64,000 bases of DNA from Hyphococcus sp039180625 (GTDB lineage Bacteria; Pseudomonadota; Alphaproteobacteria; Caulobacterales; Parvularculaceae): positions 124,001 to 188,000 of the forward strand of contig JBCDDE010000004.1 in assembly GCA_039180625.1 (NCBI GenBank), given 5' to 3'. Shown piece by piece: positions 25,448 through 34,820 of the stretch. The stretch's first letter is position 1; every line of letters begins with the position of its first letter. Under the pieces are notes generated by a model. It was not told the DNA's origin and made no database searches. It worked only from the letters and a program-made list of their open reading frames with translations. A program made the translations under genes and the position numbers.

Positions 25448-26398
25448 TTATTCCGCAGCCTGCGCAGACCAAAGATCAGCGCCGCGCAGTTTGGTAAGCT
25501 GCTTGATAAGCGCAATCATCGATTTGCGCAATCTTTCGAAGTTCTCCGTGCGCGTAATTTTATTTTCATCAAGATAAAGCGCGCGATTAATCTCAATCTG
25601 GAGGACATGCACCCCCGTCACGGGACGACCGAAAGAAGCCGCCACGTAACCGCCCGCATAAGGGGCGTTTCGCGCTGTTTCATAGCCAAGGCCGATCAGC
25701 GTCTCGTCAACCATTTCCGTCAACATCATCGAACACGATGCGCCAAAACGATCGCCAAGAACGAAATCGATAGGCTTGTCTCCCGTTCGATAAGGCGCGC
25801 CGCCGGCAGAAGGCATGGAATGGCAGTCAATCAGGACAGCGCACCCAAAACGCGCTTTGGCGTTGGCGATTAATCGCCTTAATTCAGCGTGATATGGGTC
25901 GTAGCAGGCCTCAAGGCGTTTTCTGGCCTCTGCAAAGCGCAATTTACGGGCGTAAATATCCTGCCCATCTGCAACAATTCGTGGAATAACGCCCAGCCCG
26001 GCGATGACACGGCTGGACCGGGTATCGGCCGTTTCAGGCAACGCGTCGACAAACATTCGCGGATCAAGCTCATCGCGCGCCCGGTTTACGTCTACATAGG
26101 CGCGAGGAAACAGCGCCCGAAGCAATGGCGCGCCATAACGCGGGGCGGCGTCAAAGATAAGATCGACGTAGCTGTCTTCAGATTGGCGCAATCTATGTTG
26201 ATCGAGCCGCGCATTTTTCAAAAATCCAACCGGATAATCCCGTCCGGAGTGGGGGGAAGCGAAAATCAGCGGCGAAGACGCTCTTTCCGGCGCAAGCACT
26301 TCAATCGCTTTGCGTTCCTCTTGCAGATCGCGATTATTATTAATACGGCCTTTTCTCATCACCATTCCGAGGCTTGAAAATGAAACGACTTCGGGCAT
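25448..26398 (-). CDS. N-formylglutamate amidohydrolase family protein
   Basis: A 316-residue zinc hydrolase of the HutG-type N-formylglutamate amidohydrolase family. Motifs: LIFASPHSGRDYP (first metal site), RAYVDVNRARDELDPRMF, the AVLIDCHSMPSAGG histidine region and PVTGVHVLQIEINRALYLDE with the glutamate. It may hydrolyse formylglutamate or related N-acyl amino acids; no hut genes are nearby. The start could also be one of the two internal ATGs about 11-13 codons later. It stands divergently from cpdR, an arrangement I recall from other alphaproteobacteria. Confidence 0.85.
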   Translation of the reverse strand: MPEVVSFSSLGMVMRKGRINNNRDLQEERKAIEVLAPERASSPLIFASPHSGRDYPVGFLKNARLDQHRLRQSEDSYVDLIFDAAPRYGAPLLRALFPRAYVDVNRARDELDPRMFVDALPETADTRSSRVIAGLGVIPRIVADGQDIYARKLRFAEARKRLEACYDPYHAELRRLIANAKARFGCAVLIDCHSMPSAGGAPYRTGDKPIDFVLGDRFGASCSMMLTEMVDETLIGLGYETARNAPYAGGYVAASFGRPVTGVHVLQIEINRALYLDENKITRTENFERLRKSMIALIKQLTKLRGADLWSAQAAE

Positions 26399-26552
26399 GT
26401 TAACGCCACTTTGCAGGATTCGTTAGAGGCGCTCCAATAATCAGCCCTCGCGGAGCAAAAATTGCAAGGTCTGTAAGCGTTCGCACAGACAAGCGGCTGT
26501 TATCCCGCTTCTGGACGAACGATGCGTAAACAGTTTTGCGAAGGCGAGCACT

Positions 26553-26912
26553 ATGGCGGCGATATTACTGGCTGAAGATGATGATTCGATGCGGCGCTTC
26601 CTGCGAAAAGCGCTTGAAAGGGCCGGACACGCAGTCGTGGACGCCGCCCAGGGCGACGAGGCGCTGACTGAACTGCAACTTCGTGAATTTGATCTCTTGC
26701 TCACCGATATAGTGATGCCGGTGATGGACGGGATTGAGCTTGCTCGCCGCGCTGCTGAAATCGATCCGGAAATGAAGATCATGTTTATTACCGGCTTTGC
26801 CGCAGTGGCCCTGAACGCTGCTAACCAGGCGCCTGAAGACGCAAAAGTGCTGTCAAAACCGTTTCATCTTAAAGATCTCGTTCAGGAAGTTGATCGCGTC
26901 ATCGCCGCCTGA
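26553..26912 (+). CDS. cpdR: single-domain response regulator CpdR
   Basis: A 119-residue receiver domain with no output domain. Acidic pocket EDDD (8-11), phosphoacceptor Asp52 in LLLTDIVMPVMDG, and switch residues in KIMFITGFAAVAL and VLSKPFHLKDLV. The sequence is very close to CpdR, which in its unphosphorylated form docks to ClpXP at the pole and primes degradation of cell-cycle substrates such as CtrA through the CckA-ChpT pathway. Followed 100 bp later by tRNA-Val. A GAAGGCGAG sequence precedes the ATG. Confidence 0.93.
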   Translation: MAAILLAEDDDSMRRFLRKALERAGHAVVDAAQGDEALTELQLREFDLLLTDIVMPVMDGIELARRAAEIDPEMKIMFITGFAAVALNAANQAPEDAKVLSKPFHLKDLVQEVDRVIAA

Positions 26913-27012
26913 AGCTTTTCCCAACAAGTCCCGCAAACCAGTCTTGCGCAGCACGGTTTTTGTCGTTAGACCGCCTTTTCTGGATTTGACAACGCGCCGT
27001 GTTGTCGAAAAC

Positions 27013-27087
<75 letters not shown>

Positions 27088-27152
27088 TTTTAATCTTTGC
27101 AGGCAGATCTAAATCACAGCGCCAGATTTAAGCTGCAAATACCCATAAATTC

Positions 27153-27773
27153 CTAGCTCGTACAGTTGCCGGGCGATGAGCAAAGCTGAACCCGCAGGGT
27201 GCGGCGCGGCCAACGCGAAGCAATTCTGTCGAAATGAATTGTCGACAGCAGGTTATGGGCAAGGATCGAGTCATAAGGATAGCTGATTTCTGCGACAATA
27301 ATTGACGCATTCGGATCAAGCAGTGAGGCGTTCGAAAGGCGCGTGTAAGGCGCGCCAGGCGCGTAGGGCTGTCCGCCGCCCGCTGAATTATCGTAACTCC
27401 AATGCACAACCGGGTTGCCGTCGGGCATGCCGTCGCCGTCATCATCGTCAGGGTTTGCGATAATACTAACAAGGCGAATTTCAATTGAAGCGTCACCAGT
27501 TTCGATGATTTGCTCAACGCCGACAAAAAGATCGTCAACGGAGGATTTCAGGATCTCGGTTTCCTGCGCAGCAAGGTCGGCGAGCGTATTTGTCGCCAAC
27601 GTGACTTTCCTGCTTTGCGATAGCGCATCGGAAGTTTCGACCCCGCCCAGGAAAAGCAGAAGCAAAACCGGCACCAACAGTGCAAATTCTGTCGCCGCCA
27701 CACCATTGCGACATCGCGTTAATGCGCGAAAAGAATGAAACAGGGAAGATGAAAGCTGTGTTTCCATTTTCAT
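27153..27773 (-). CDS. TadE/TadF-like pilus assembly protein
   Basis: A 206-residue pseudopilin-like protein. The N-terminal class (RCRNGVAATEFALLVPVLLLLFLGGVETSDALSQ) is the TadE/F segment: a processing region, the glutamate at about position 5 of the hydrophobic helix (T-E-F-A), then one membrane helix. The remainder is exported and contains an Asp-rich stretch (NPDDDDGDGMPDGN). Minor pseudopilins of this class are needed for Flp (Tad) pilus assembly. The start codon directly abuts the stop of the preceding TadE-like gene (TGA/ATG). The tad core lies 31 kb away in this window. Confidence 0.85.
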   Translation of the reverse strand: MKMETQLSSSLFHSFRALTRCRNGVAATEFALLVPVLLLLFLGGVETSDALSQSRKVTLATNTLADLAAQETEILKSSVDDLFVGVEQIIETGDASIEIRLVSIIANPDDDDGDGMPDGNPVVHWSYDNSAGGGQPYAPGAPYTRLSNASLLDPNASIIVAEISYPYDSILAHNLLSTIHFDRIASRWPRRTLRVQLCSSPGNCTS

Positions 27774-28340
27774 TCAGTCCTCAAACGGTTCATTGCGAAA
27801 AATAGCAAGAGAGATCATCTGCTTACGACCATTATCGTCCGTGGAGAGGCGCAGTCCGAGGGCCGGATTAATCGGCTTATACAAAAAGCACACGCGAACC
27901 CGGATGATTTCGCTCTGCGCTCCGTAATCCGCTTCATTGAACTGTGTGCCCTGGATCGAAGGATCGTCGGCATCGCGGCAAACCGGGGCATTCGTGTCGT
28001 CTGCAAGTTGCTGGAACGTTGTGTAACGGGCAACGTCGATTGTAAGCGTGTCATCGCAATCGCCGAACGCCTTCACAACTTTACAGATCTCATCGTAAAA
28101 TCGCTGTGAATTGTAAACTTGGTTGCCGTCTACATCTTTGGCGTTTTGCGCCTGCCCCGTCCTGATGAGCCGCGCCGCTTTCGCATTCGCCTGTTCAACA
28201 GCTGAGGTTGCAAAGAAGAACCATCCGGCCTCGACAATAGAAAAGACAAGGCCAAAGAACAGCGGCGCAACAATAGCGAATTCGACCGCTGTTGCCCCGC
28301 GCTGTCCGTACGCTCTGTTTTTAAATTTTAACCGTCTCAT
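27774..28340 (-). CDS. TadE-like pilus assembly protein
   Basis: A 188-residue protein beginning with a basic leader and the TadE signature (GQRGATAVEFAIVAPLFFGLVF...) including the E in VEFA and a single membrane helix, typical of TadE minor pseudopilins cleaved by the prepilin peptidase TadV/CpaA. The exported part has conserved cysteine-bearing segments (ICKVVKAFGDCDD; APVCRDADD; RVRVCFLY) that may form disulfides. It is the first of a two-gene unit with the following TadE/F gene, whose start abuts its stop. Confidence 0.88.
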   Translation of the reverse strand: MRRLKFKNRAYGQRGATAVEFAIVAPLFFGLVFSIVEAGWFFFATSAVEQANAKAARLIRTGQAQNAKDVDGNQVYNSQRFYDEICKVVKAFGDCDDTLTIDVARYTTFQQLADDTNAPVCRDADDPSIQGTQFNEADYGAQSEIIRVRVCFLYKPINPALGLRLSTDDNGRKQMISLAIFRNEPFED

Positions 28341-28491
28341 GTCCCGCCTCTCGCAAGCCCAGCAAACACATGCACAGATTGTGCCGATCGGTGAGGGCTC
28401 GCGTCCGCTTTTTTAGCGGCTGCCGGTTAAGCGATTTTCACGAAACATGATTAACGCCGGCATTCAAAATGACCGGGGCTAAAAGACAAAT

Positions 28492-28518
28492 AAAAAAACG
28501 CCCCGTTCAGGGGCGTTT
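28492..28518 (-). terminator. rho-independent terminator after the YbjN gene
   Basis: Stem CGCCCC (28499-28504) and GGGGCG (28510-28515) with a 5-base loop. On the minus strand it is followed by seven T. It lies 33 bp downstream of the YbjN-domain gene stop. Confidence 0.85.
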
Positions 28519-28550
28519 TAAAATGGTTCTGATAACTCCCTGAAAGGGAT

Positions 28551-29255
28551 CTATTTTGCAATATTATTAATCTTATTCCGGGGCGCGCGCTTGTTATTGA
28601 TAAAAAAGCGGACGTGATCAGCGGTCTCATCAAGGCCAATCTGATGTGCGTCCACCGGATTCGCGGTGTGGGTCTTAACGCCGGTCAAAGCAGCGACGCC
28701 GCCGCGATTCAGCGACCCGGCCGAGAGATCTTCCGCATACCCTTCAAGCGCCACTGTGCGCCGGGCTGTGGCCAATTCATTCTGCAGCATTTTCGCCTGC
28801 TCAATGAAAACAAGCACCGAGGTTGCAAGATTGCCCCGCGCCATTCCGTAGTCAGAAATCTCATATCGCTTAATATATGCAGAACCGGAGGGATCAATCC
28901 CTGCGCTCGCAAATGCATAACGATAGTTGAACGCTCTTATGGTTTGCGGGTTTGTGTTGCCTTCAAAAATCGCCACCATCGACAAACCGACGCATTGGGT
29001 CTGGTTTGCGCCCTTGCAAGCGGCAGGGACAAGCAGGAAGTTCATCTCGCCATTGGCGTTTGCCGCAATATAGGTTTGACCATTCGCCTGTTGGGCCTGC
29101 CACACAACACCTAGCTCATTCAACACAGGGCCGACAGAAGCGACGTCAAATGACGGTATAGATGACGCCGGGCTGGAAACTGGCGCCTCCTGTGCGAACG
29201 CGCCCTGCGCCAGGCTGAACGCCGCAACAGCGCCTAAAATCAAATTCTTTTTCAT
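28551..29255 (-). CDS. secreted YbjN domain-containing protein
   Basis: A 234-residue exported protein. The start at 29255 follows a GAGGGG ribosome binding site; residues 1-22 (MKKNLILGAVAAFSLAQGAFAQ) are a Sec signal. The body has the YbjN pattern of a tetra-aromatic strand region (IRAFNYRYAFASAGI, YIKRYEISDYGMARGNLATSVLVFIEQA). Enterobacterial YbjN is a cytoplasmic stress-related sensor-like protein, and alphaproteobacterial relatives are often secreted. Function unknown. It is monocistronic, with a clear terminator. Confidence 0.75.
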   Translation of the reverse strand: MKKNLILGAVAAFSLAQGAFAQEAPVSSPASSIPSFDVASVGPVLNELGVVWQAQQANGQTYIAANANGEMNFLLVPAACKGANQTQCVGLSMVAIFEGNTNPQTIRAFNYRYAFASAGIDPSGSAYIKRYEISDYGMARGNLATSVLVFIEQAKMLQNELATARRTVALEGYAEDLSAGSLNRGGVAALTGVKTHTANPVDAHQIGLDETADHVRFFINNKRAPRNKINNIAK

Positions 29256-29448
29256 AAGACCCCTCACTCTTCCCACATCTCGCGGACAGTTCGCATCAAG
29301 GTTTTGACACTGTCGCTAGCCACAAGAGCTTACGCTAAAAGCGCCCTGCAGAAAAGCTTAAGGGTCGCCGGGCTTTCAAGATCACAGAACTAAAAATCCG
29401 GCTTTCGCAGGGTGACAAGGCGGGCCGGGCGTGGTTTAGCCGGCGGAT

Positions 29449-30807
29449 ATGCCAAAATCTCATCGACATTCCGCCGCCGATCGCGACACAGCACAAAATC
29501 AGACCCAAGCTGAGACACCGGGCCTCGGCGCCCGCCGAGGCGCATTAGAGCTCATTGAGCGCGTGCGGAAAGGCGAAACTTTGGACAATGCCCTTGAGCA
29601 ATCCCGCAGCTTTGCAATCCTTGAGGGCGCTGACCGGGCTTTTGCACGCGCCATGGCCAGCAGTGTTTTGCGGCGGCGCGGCAGCATAGATCACATACTA
29701 GGCGCTTATATTGACCGTCCCCTGCCGAAAAAAGCCGGCCGGGTGATGGACATCCTGCGCCTCGCCGCCGTGCAGACATTAGTTTTAAAGACCCCCGATC
29801 ACGCTGCCGTTTCGACAGCCGTTGAGCTTGCGGGCGAGCGCCGGGAAACCGCCGCTTACGCCAAGCTTGTGAACGCTGTTGCACGCAAGGTGGCGAAGAA
29901 CGGCGCCGCCGCCCTGGAAAAAGTGCCCGACCGGGCCGATACGCCGGGTTGGATGTGGCGCGGATGGGAACGCGCTTTTGGCCCGGCGCGGGCGCGGGCG
30001 ATTGCACAGGCTCACCATGTCCCGGCGCCGCTTGATCTGACCGTCAAGGACTTGAACAGCCTTGAAAGCCATAGAGGCGCGCTTGACGCTGAAGTCCTGC
30101 TTGAAAAAACGCTGCGACTGTCCGCTGGCGGCGATATTGCGGACCTGCCCGGCTATCAGGACGGTCGCTGGTGGGTGCAGGACGTCGCCGCGTCCCTGCC
30201 GGTGAGGCTGTTAGGAGATGTTGCGAACAAAACCGTGTTTGATCTCTGCGCCGCGCCGGGAGGCAAAACGATGCAGCTCAGCGCTGCAGGCGCGCGCGTG
30301 ACCGCTGTTGATATTTCAGCGCCGCGCCTTGAGCGGGTGGCCGAAAACCTGAAACGAACCGGCCTGTCTGCGACGCTCGTTGAGGCCGACATCTTACGCT
30401 GGTCGCCGGCGGAGAAAGCGGATGCTGTCCTCTTGGATGCGCCTTGCTCGGCTTCCGGCACAATCCGTCGCCATCCGGATTTGCCGTGGTTGAAAACAGA
30501 GGATGATGTAAAAGCGCTTACTGCGTTACAAGCCAATATGATTGACCGCGCACTGACATTCCTGAAGCCAGGCGGCGTCCTTGTCTATTGTGTTTGCTCA
30601 CTGCAGGCTGAAGAGGGCGAGCGGCAGAGCGCTGCAACGCTTAAGCGCCATGGGACGCTTACCCGCACGCCCATAGCAGCGGATGAAATCGGCGGTTTGC
30701 AGGCGGCCATAACAAGAGCCGGCGAATTAAGAACGTTGCCTTCAATGTTGAATGAAAAAGGCGGCATGGACGGCTTTTTCGCCGCACGATTCCAACAATC
30801 CGCCTGA
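29449..30807 (+). CDS. rsmB: RsmB-family 16S rRNA (cytosine-5) methyltransferase
   Basis: A 452-residue SAM-dependent RNA methyltransferase that modifies C967 (E. coli numbering) of 16S rRNA. A NusB-like N-terminal RNA-binding domain (about 25-160; LRLAAVQTLVLKTPDHAAVSTAVEL) precedes the Rossmann domain: FDLCAAPGGKTMQLSA (SAM binding), VTAVDISAPRLERV, LLDAPCSASGTIRRHPD (motif IV Cys) and VYCVCSLQAEEGE (motif VI catalytic Cys). Full length and all catalytic motifs are present. It stands alone between the YbjN gene and the BI-1 gene. Confidence 0.93.
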   Translation: MPKSHRHSAADRDTAQNQTQAETPGLGARRGALELIERVRKGETLDNALEQSRSFAILEGADRAFARAMASSVLRRRGSIDHILGAYIDRPLPKKAGRVMDILRLAAVQTLVLKTPDHAAVSTAVELAGERRETAAYAKLVNAVARKVAKNGAAALEKVPDRADTPGWMWRGWERAFGPARARAIAQAHHVPAPLDLTVKDLNSLESHRGALDAEVLLEKTLRLSAGGDIADLPGYQDGRWWVQDVAASLPVRLLGDVANKTVFDLCAAPGGKTMQLSAAGARVTAVDISAPRLERVAENLKRTGLSATLVEADILRWSPAEKADAVLLDAPCSASGTIRRHPDLPWLKTEDDVKALTALQANMIDRALTFLKPGGVLVYCVCSLQAEEGERQSAATLKRHGTLTRTPIAADEIGGLQAAITRAGELRTLPSMLNEKGGMDGFFAARFQQSA

Positions 30808-30888
30808 GCCGACATAAAATATGGTTATCAAAGGCTTAATGGACGGGTCAGCGCTATTGTTTTTCGCTATCTTCAATCCCGCCGGCAC

Positions 30889-30917
30889 TTGATTGGGAAG
30901 ACGTGACCACCGATATT
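30889..30917 (+). promoter_or_regulatory. possible sigma-70-type promoter of the BI-1 gene
   Basis: TTGATT (30889-30894) and GATATT (30912-30917) are separated by exactly 17 bases, 69 bp before the ATG. Match by eye only. Confidence 0.35.
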
Positions 30918-30985
30918 CTTCAGCAAAGCGGCAGATGCGCATTTGCCGCTCATTTTGGACTGGGACAAGAAAAGGATCTGACCTC

Positions 30986-31720
30986 ATGAATGACCCGCGC
31001 ACCCAATACGGCCGGACGGCGACAACGACCGCAAGCGGCGCCGCCGTCGATCAGGGCCTCCGGCAATATATGCTTGGCGTCTATAATTACATGGCGCTGG
31101 CCGTCGCAGGCACTGGCGTCTTTTCGCTTTTTATCGCCAGCAATGAAGCTTTGGTGCAGCAGATTGCATTTTCGCCGCTGCGCTGGGTGGCGTTCGTCGG
31201 CATACTCGGACTTGGCTGGTTTGCGCCACGCGTAATCTTCTCAGGCTCCAAAGTCGCTGCCCACGCCATGTTCTGGGGGTATGCAGCCCTGTGGGGCGTT
31301 TTGTTGTCCGGCTGGTTATACGCGTTTCAGCAGGCGGACGCCGCTCAGGAGATTTATCGCGCGTTCTTCATCACCGCATCCGTCTTCGGCGCGATGAGCC
31401 TGTATGGCTACACTACGAAAAAAGATCTTTCCGGATGGGCAAGCTTTTTGTTCATGGCCACCATCGGACTTTTGATCGCCATTGTCGTCAACGCGATTTT
31501 CTTTAAGAGTGGCATGGGCAGCCTCGTGATTTCTTCACTAGTCGTCCTCGTTTTCTCGGCTGTCACGGCTTATGAAACGCAGATGGTGAAAAATCTTTAT
31601 CAGGAAGGCGCGCAGGCAGGGAATGAACGCGCGGCGATTTTTGGCGCATTTGCGCTCTACGGCTCCTTCGTCACGCTTTTCATTCACATCCTCAACATCC
31701 TCGGCATCATGCGCGAATAA
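30986..31720 (+). CDS. Bax inhibitor-1/YccA family membrane protein
   Basis: A 244-residue integral membrane protein with seven hydrophobic segments, in the BI-1/YccA/TMBIM family (GLRQYMLGVYNYMALAVAGTG at the start; FITASVFGAMSLYGYTTKKDLS in the middle; ETQMVKNLYQEG near the end, followed by an ALYGSFVTLFIHILNILG helix). Bacterial relatives modulate FtsH protease or leak Ca2+ in a pH-dependent way. The start at 30986 is chosen by AAGGA upstream and family length. A strong terminator follows its stop. Confidence 0.92.
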   Translation: MNDPRTQYGRTATTTASGAAVDQGLRQYMLGVYNYMALAVAGTGVFSLFIASNEALVQQIAFSPLRWVAFVGILGLGWFAPRVIFSGSKVAAHAMFWGYAALWGVLLSGWLYAFQQADAAQEIYRAFFITASVFGAMSLYGYTTKKDLSGWASFLFMATIGLLIAIVVNAIFFKSGMGSLVISSLVVLVFSAVTAYETQMVKNLYQEGAQAGNERAAIFGAFALYGSFVTLFIHILNILGIMRE

Positions 31721-31744
31721 CGCGCCCAACCCGATGAGAATGCG

Positions 31745-31774
31745 AAACCCCGCCTTTGGAAAGGCGGGGTTTTT
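31745..31774 (+). terminator. rho-independent terminator after the BI-1 gene
   Basis: A perfect inverted repeat CCCCGCCTTT (31748-31757) / AAAGGCGGGG (31760-31769) followed by TTTTT, 24 bp past the BI-1 stop. It is preceded by AAA, so weak activity on the other strand is possible. Confidence 0.9.
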
Positions 31775-31848
31775 GTTTGAACAACTCGTGAAGACAAGGC
31801 GCGCGCTTGCGAATTGCATCTGTCATATAACGCCCATAAGTTCCGCTG

Positions 31849-33114
31849 ATGACCTCAACAGTTTCTCTTGCAAAAGATCAGTTCGACCTCGCTGTTACAG
31901 GCGCGGACGCAGCTTCAGTTTCCGGCTACGACGCCTATGTCAATGAGTTCCTGAGCTATGGCGCCAATTTGCGCGACTTGTTTGCTGTCGCGGACGCCAA
32001 TCCGGGCGCGCCGTTGATCAACGCCCATGCGGCCGCACTGCATCTTGCCTTTGAAGGCGCTGAAGGCTGGGAAGCAGCGGCTCCTTATCTCGATCGCATC
32101 GATGCGGCGGAACACAGCGGCACTGAGCGTGAACGATTGTTTTGCTCAGCGCTGGCAGCCTGGGCGCAAAAGGATTTTAACGCCGCACTCGCAGCGCTTG
32201 ATGAACTGACCGTGCGATGGCCAGCCGATCTATGCGCTATCAAATGGGGCCAGTATCACGCCTTTAATCTCGGTGATCAGGCCGCTCTCTTGCGCATGGG
32301 AGACCGCACCCGCATCGCCCACGAGTATACGCCATACGCCCACGGCATGGTCGCGTTCGCTCTTGAACAGAACCACCGCCTGGAAGAGGCGGAGGAAGAA
32401 GGCCTTCATGCGGCTGAAATTGCGATTGACGACGCCTGGGCCCATCACGCTGTAGCGCATGTCATGGAGACGCAGGGGCGCGCCCGCGACGGCGCGCGCT
32501 GGCTCGATCATTGCGCGCACACATGGGACAAAAAAGGCGTATTCATTCGCGATCACAACTGGTGGCATGCGGCGGTCTTTCGATTATCGCTCGGCTTGCC
32601 GTCAGAAGCGCTGTCCATTTTTGACAGGCGACTATGGGGAGCGTGGCCGGAATTTCCGCAAGAGCAGATCGGCGCCGTCTCCATGCTATGGCGGCTCGAA
32701 ATGCGCGGGATTGATGTTGGCGGACGCTGGGCGCCGGTCGTTGAGCAGGCGCGCGCGCGATCCGGCGAACATATTTTTCCGTTTCATGATCTGCATTATC
32801 TCTACGCCCTTGCCCGCGCCGGCGAGCCAGGGGAGGCGTCTGTATTCCTTACCGGCATGCGCGAACGTGCGGCCGCTGCAAGCGGCGACGCCGCCTTCGT
32901 CTGGGGGCGGATCGCAGCGCCTGCTGGCGAAGCCTTGATGAATTTTGTCGAGGGACGGTCGGCGCAAGCCAGCAGTATGCTGACGGAACTGCTGCCCGCC
33001 TTGCATCGCATTGGCGGCAGCCACGCCCAGCGTCATATTTTTGCCGAGACAATCAATGCGTGTTCAAACGGGCGTTCTGAAAGATCGCCGCAGGCTTCAG
33101 GTCGCGAGCTTTAG
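31849..33114 (+). CDS. tetratricopeptide-repeat protein (TTC38-like)
   Basis: A 421-residue soluble alpha-helical protein without a signal peptide. Helical pairs typical of TPR repeats run through it, with motifs shared with the TTC38 family: YTPYAHGMVAFALEQNHRLEEAEEEGLHA, AWAHHAVAHVMETQGR and HNWWHAAVFRLSLGLPSEAL. Histidine/tryptophan clusters (HNWWH, WAHHAVAHV) are conserved in that family and suggest a binding pocket. Function is not established. Its 3' end overlaps the convergent DUF2794 gene by 18 bp. Confidence 0.82.
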   Translation: MTSTVSLAKDQFDLAVTGADAASVSGYDAYVNEFLSYGANLRDLFAVADANPGAPLINAHAAALHLAFEGAEGWEAAAPYLDRIDAAEHSGTERERLFCSALAAWAQKDFNAALAALDELTVRWPADLCAIKWGQYHAFNLGDQAALLRMGDRTRIAHEYTPYAHGMVAFALEQNHRLEEAEEEGLHAAEIAIDDAWAHHAVAHVMETQGRARDGARWLDHCAHTWDKKGVFIRDHNWWHAAVFRLSLGLPSEALSIFDRRLWGAWPEFPQEQIGAVSMLWRLEMRGIDVGGRWAPVVEQARARSGEHIFPFHDLHYLYALARAGEPGEASVFLTGMRERAAAASGDAAFVWGRIAAPAGEALMNFVEGRSAQASSMLTELLPALHRIGGSHAQRHIFAETINACSNGRSERSPQASGREL

Positions 33115-33450
33115 TTTCTGGCGATCAAAAACGCGAAGCACCTGCGCCAGATCATGACCGCGCTTTATGATAGCGCCGCTCATGGAGACAACGCGCCATG
33201 CCCCCTGCTTGCGGGAAAGTTTTGGCGTTTTTTCGATTCGATAAACCGGCATTTCCGATGAACGCCGAAATATAGAGAATACGGCGGCGTCAGACAGACA
33301 GTCGATCGCATAATCCTTCCACTCGCCGGCCGCAACAAACTGGCCGTACACGCTTAAAATTCGCGTCAGCTCCGTTCGGGTGAATGCAACCGCTTCCGTT
33401 TTGCCGGTAGGCGTTAATATGGCGGTTTCGCTTTGGTACTTCATTTTCAT
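33097..33450 (-). CDS. DUF2794 family protein
   Basis: A 117-residue cytoplasmic protein matching the alphaproteobacterial DUF2794 family across its length: FTRTELTRILSVYGQFVAAGEWKDYAIDCL, AVFSIFRRSSEMPVYRIEK and IIKRGHDLAQVLRVFD. Function unknown; the family is widely conserved in the class. It overlaps the TPR gene tail-to-tail by 18 bp. Confidence 0.88.
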   Translation of the reverse strand: MKMKYQSETAILTPTGKTEAVAFTRTELTRILSVYGQFVAAGEWKDYAIDCLSDAAVFSIFRRSSEMPVYRIEKTPKLSRKQGAWRVVSMSGAIIKRGHDLAQVLRVFDRQKLKLAT

Positions 33451-33760
33451 GAGGATGAACTCTCGCCTGAGTTTTGCCGTTGAGCAAGGCGAAATCGGCT
33501 ATTTTTAGCACCCCAAAGCGCGGTTTTGATTCTTGAAATGGCCTTAATTGGTCCTTTCGCGCGCCCTATTCCAATTGCATTTTATCGAAGTCGGACAGGC
33601 GTTGCGGCGGAAATTCCGGTTTTAACCATCGCCCCCCAGCCCCCGGGAGATCATGCCCGCAGCGCCTGGCTGACCCACCCCCCCTCATTGCGATCGCTCT
33701 TGACCCGTCTTCGCGAAACCGCGACAGACATTTTCAATTTTCGAACAAAGGGCTTGGGAT
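33451..33760. other. 310-bp intergenic region
   Basis: No convincing gene on either strand. It separates divergently transcribed DUF2794 and AEC genes, so it should hold both promoters. It contains a GCGATCGC palindrome (33690-33697) and a TCGCG-AAAC-CGCGA inverted repeat (33711-33724) close to the AEC start; both may be chance. Confidence 0.4.
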
Positions 33761-34678
33761 ATGAGCGCTGTCATTACTGTCGCTCTGCCGGTGTTTGCAA
33801 TCATTGCAGTGGGTTTTGGCGCAGGACGGCTGTCAATTTTGACCGCTTCCGACGCGCAGGCGTTGAATAAGTTTGTATTCCGCATTGCCATGCCGGTTGC
33901 GCTGTTTGGACTGACGTCACGCACTGCGCCGCCAGGCATTGCAGACCTGTCTCTTGCCGGCGCATACGGCCTTGCCGCCGCAGCGGCCTTCATCGGCGCC
34001 TATTTCTTCTCAAGATCCGTCTTTTCCCTCTCCGGGCAGGAGGCAGGCGCTCATGCTTTCGCTGCAACATTGGGCAATGCCGTATTCCTCGGTCTGCCAA
34101 TTGCTCTCAGCGTTGAAGGTTGGGCGAGACCCTTTGTAATCCTGATGCTGATCGAAGGCACTCTTGTCATTATTCTAGGCGCTCTGACCATCACGAAACG
34201 CAAAAGCGGCGGCTTTGCAAAAGCATTGGTAGGCCCCGCACGCAACCCGCTGCTGGCCGGTACAATTTTTGGGTTTCTGGTCTCAATTGTCGGGATTGAA
34301 ATCAACGGTCCAGTTTCAACCTTTATCGACTTTGTCGGCCGGACTGCCGGGCCTGTCGCATTATTCTCGCTCGGGCTCTTTCTGGCGACGCACAGGTTCC
34401 CCGCCGCATCAGGCGTCGCAGGACGGGTCAGCGCTATCGCGGCTGTGAAGATGGCGCTCTTGCCCCTAACGGCGTTGGGCCTTGCCCGCCTCTTCGGCGT
34501 TGATGACCCGGCGGCGCTAGGCGCACTCGCACTGTTCGTCTTCGTTCCCGCGGGCGTGACAAGTTTTGTGATGGCGGAACAGAACGGGATTTATCAGACA
34601 GAAACCGCCGCGAATTTACTGGCGACAACCGTGATCTCTCTGGCTACAATCAGCGCTGTTTTGTGGCTTCTAGCGTAG
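33761..34678 (+). CDS. AEC family transporter
   Basis: A 305-residue inner-membrane transporter of the auxin efflux carrier family, with about ten predicted helices in two inverted halves (first half beginning MSAVITVALPVFAIIAVGFGAGRL, second with VGRTAGPVALFSLGLFLA). The N-F-V-like crossing segment between halves (LNKFVFRIAMPVALFGL) is characteristic. Bacterial members carry malonate, malate or other organic acids; the substrate is not readable. It stands alone. Confidence 0.87.
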   Translation: MSAVITVALPVFAIIAVGFGAGRLSILTASDAQALNKFVFRIAMPVALFGLTSRTAPPGIADLSLAGAYGLAAAAAFIGAYFFSRSVFSLSGQEAGAHAFAATLGNAVFLGLPIALSVEGWARPFVILMLIEGTLVIILGALTITKRKSGGFAKALVGPARNPLLAGTIFGFLVSIVGIEINGPVSTFIDFVGRTAGPVALFSLGLFLATHRFPAASGVAGRVSAIAAVKMALLPLTALGLARLFGVDDPAALGALALFVFVPAGVTSFVMAEQNGIYQTETAANLLATTVISLATISAVLWLLA

Positions 34679-34820
34679 TTTTGAATAACAATGGACGCGC
34701 CTGAGACCGGTTTAACGCTATACTCAATCAAGCGGAAAACTCGCCAGTGACAACAGAGAACGGGACTAACGCCAGGTTTTGAAAGCGTTCAGAGAAACAC
34801 CATGACTTGGAGACCATAAG

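Noticed and set aside
26988..27012. TTGACA as the -35 of the tRNA-Val promoter
   Set aside because: A 17-base spacing would put the -10 inside the tRNA, so it cannot drive it in the usual way.
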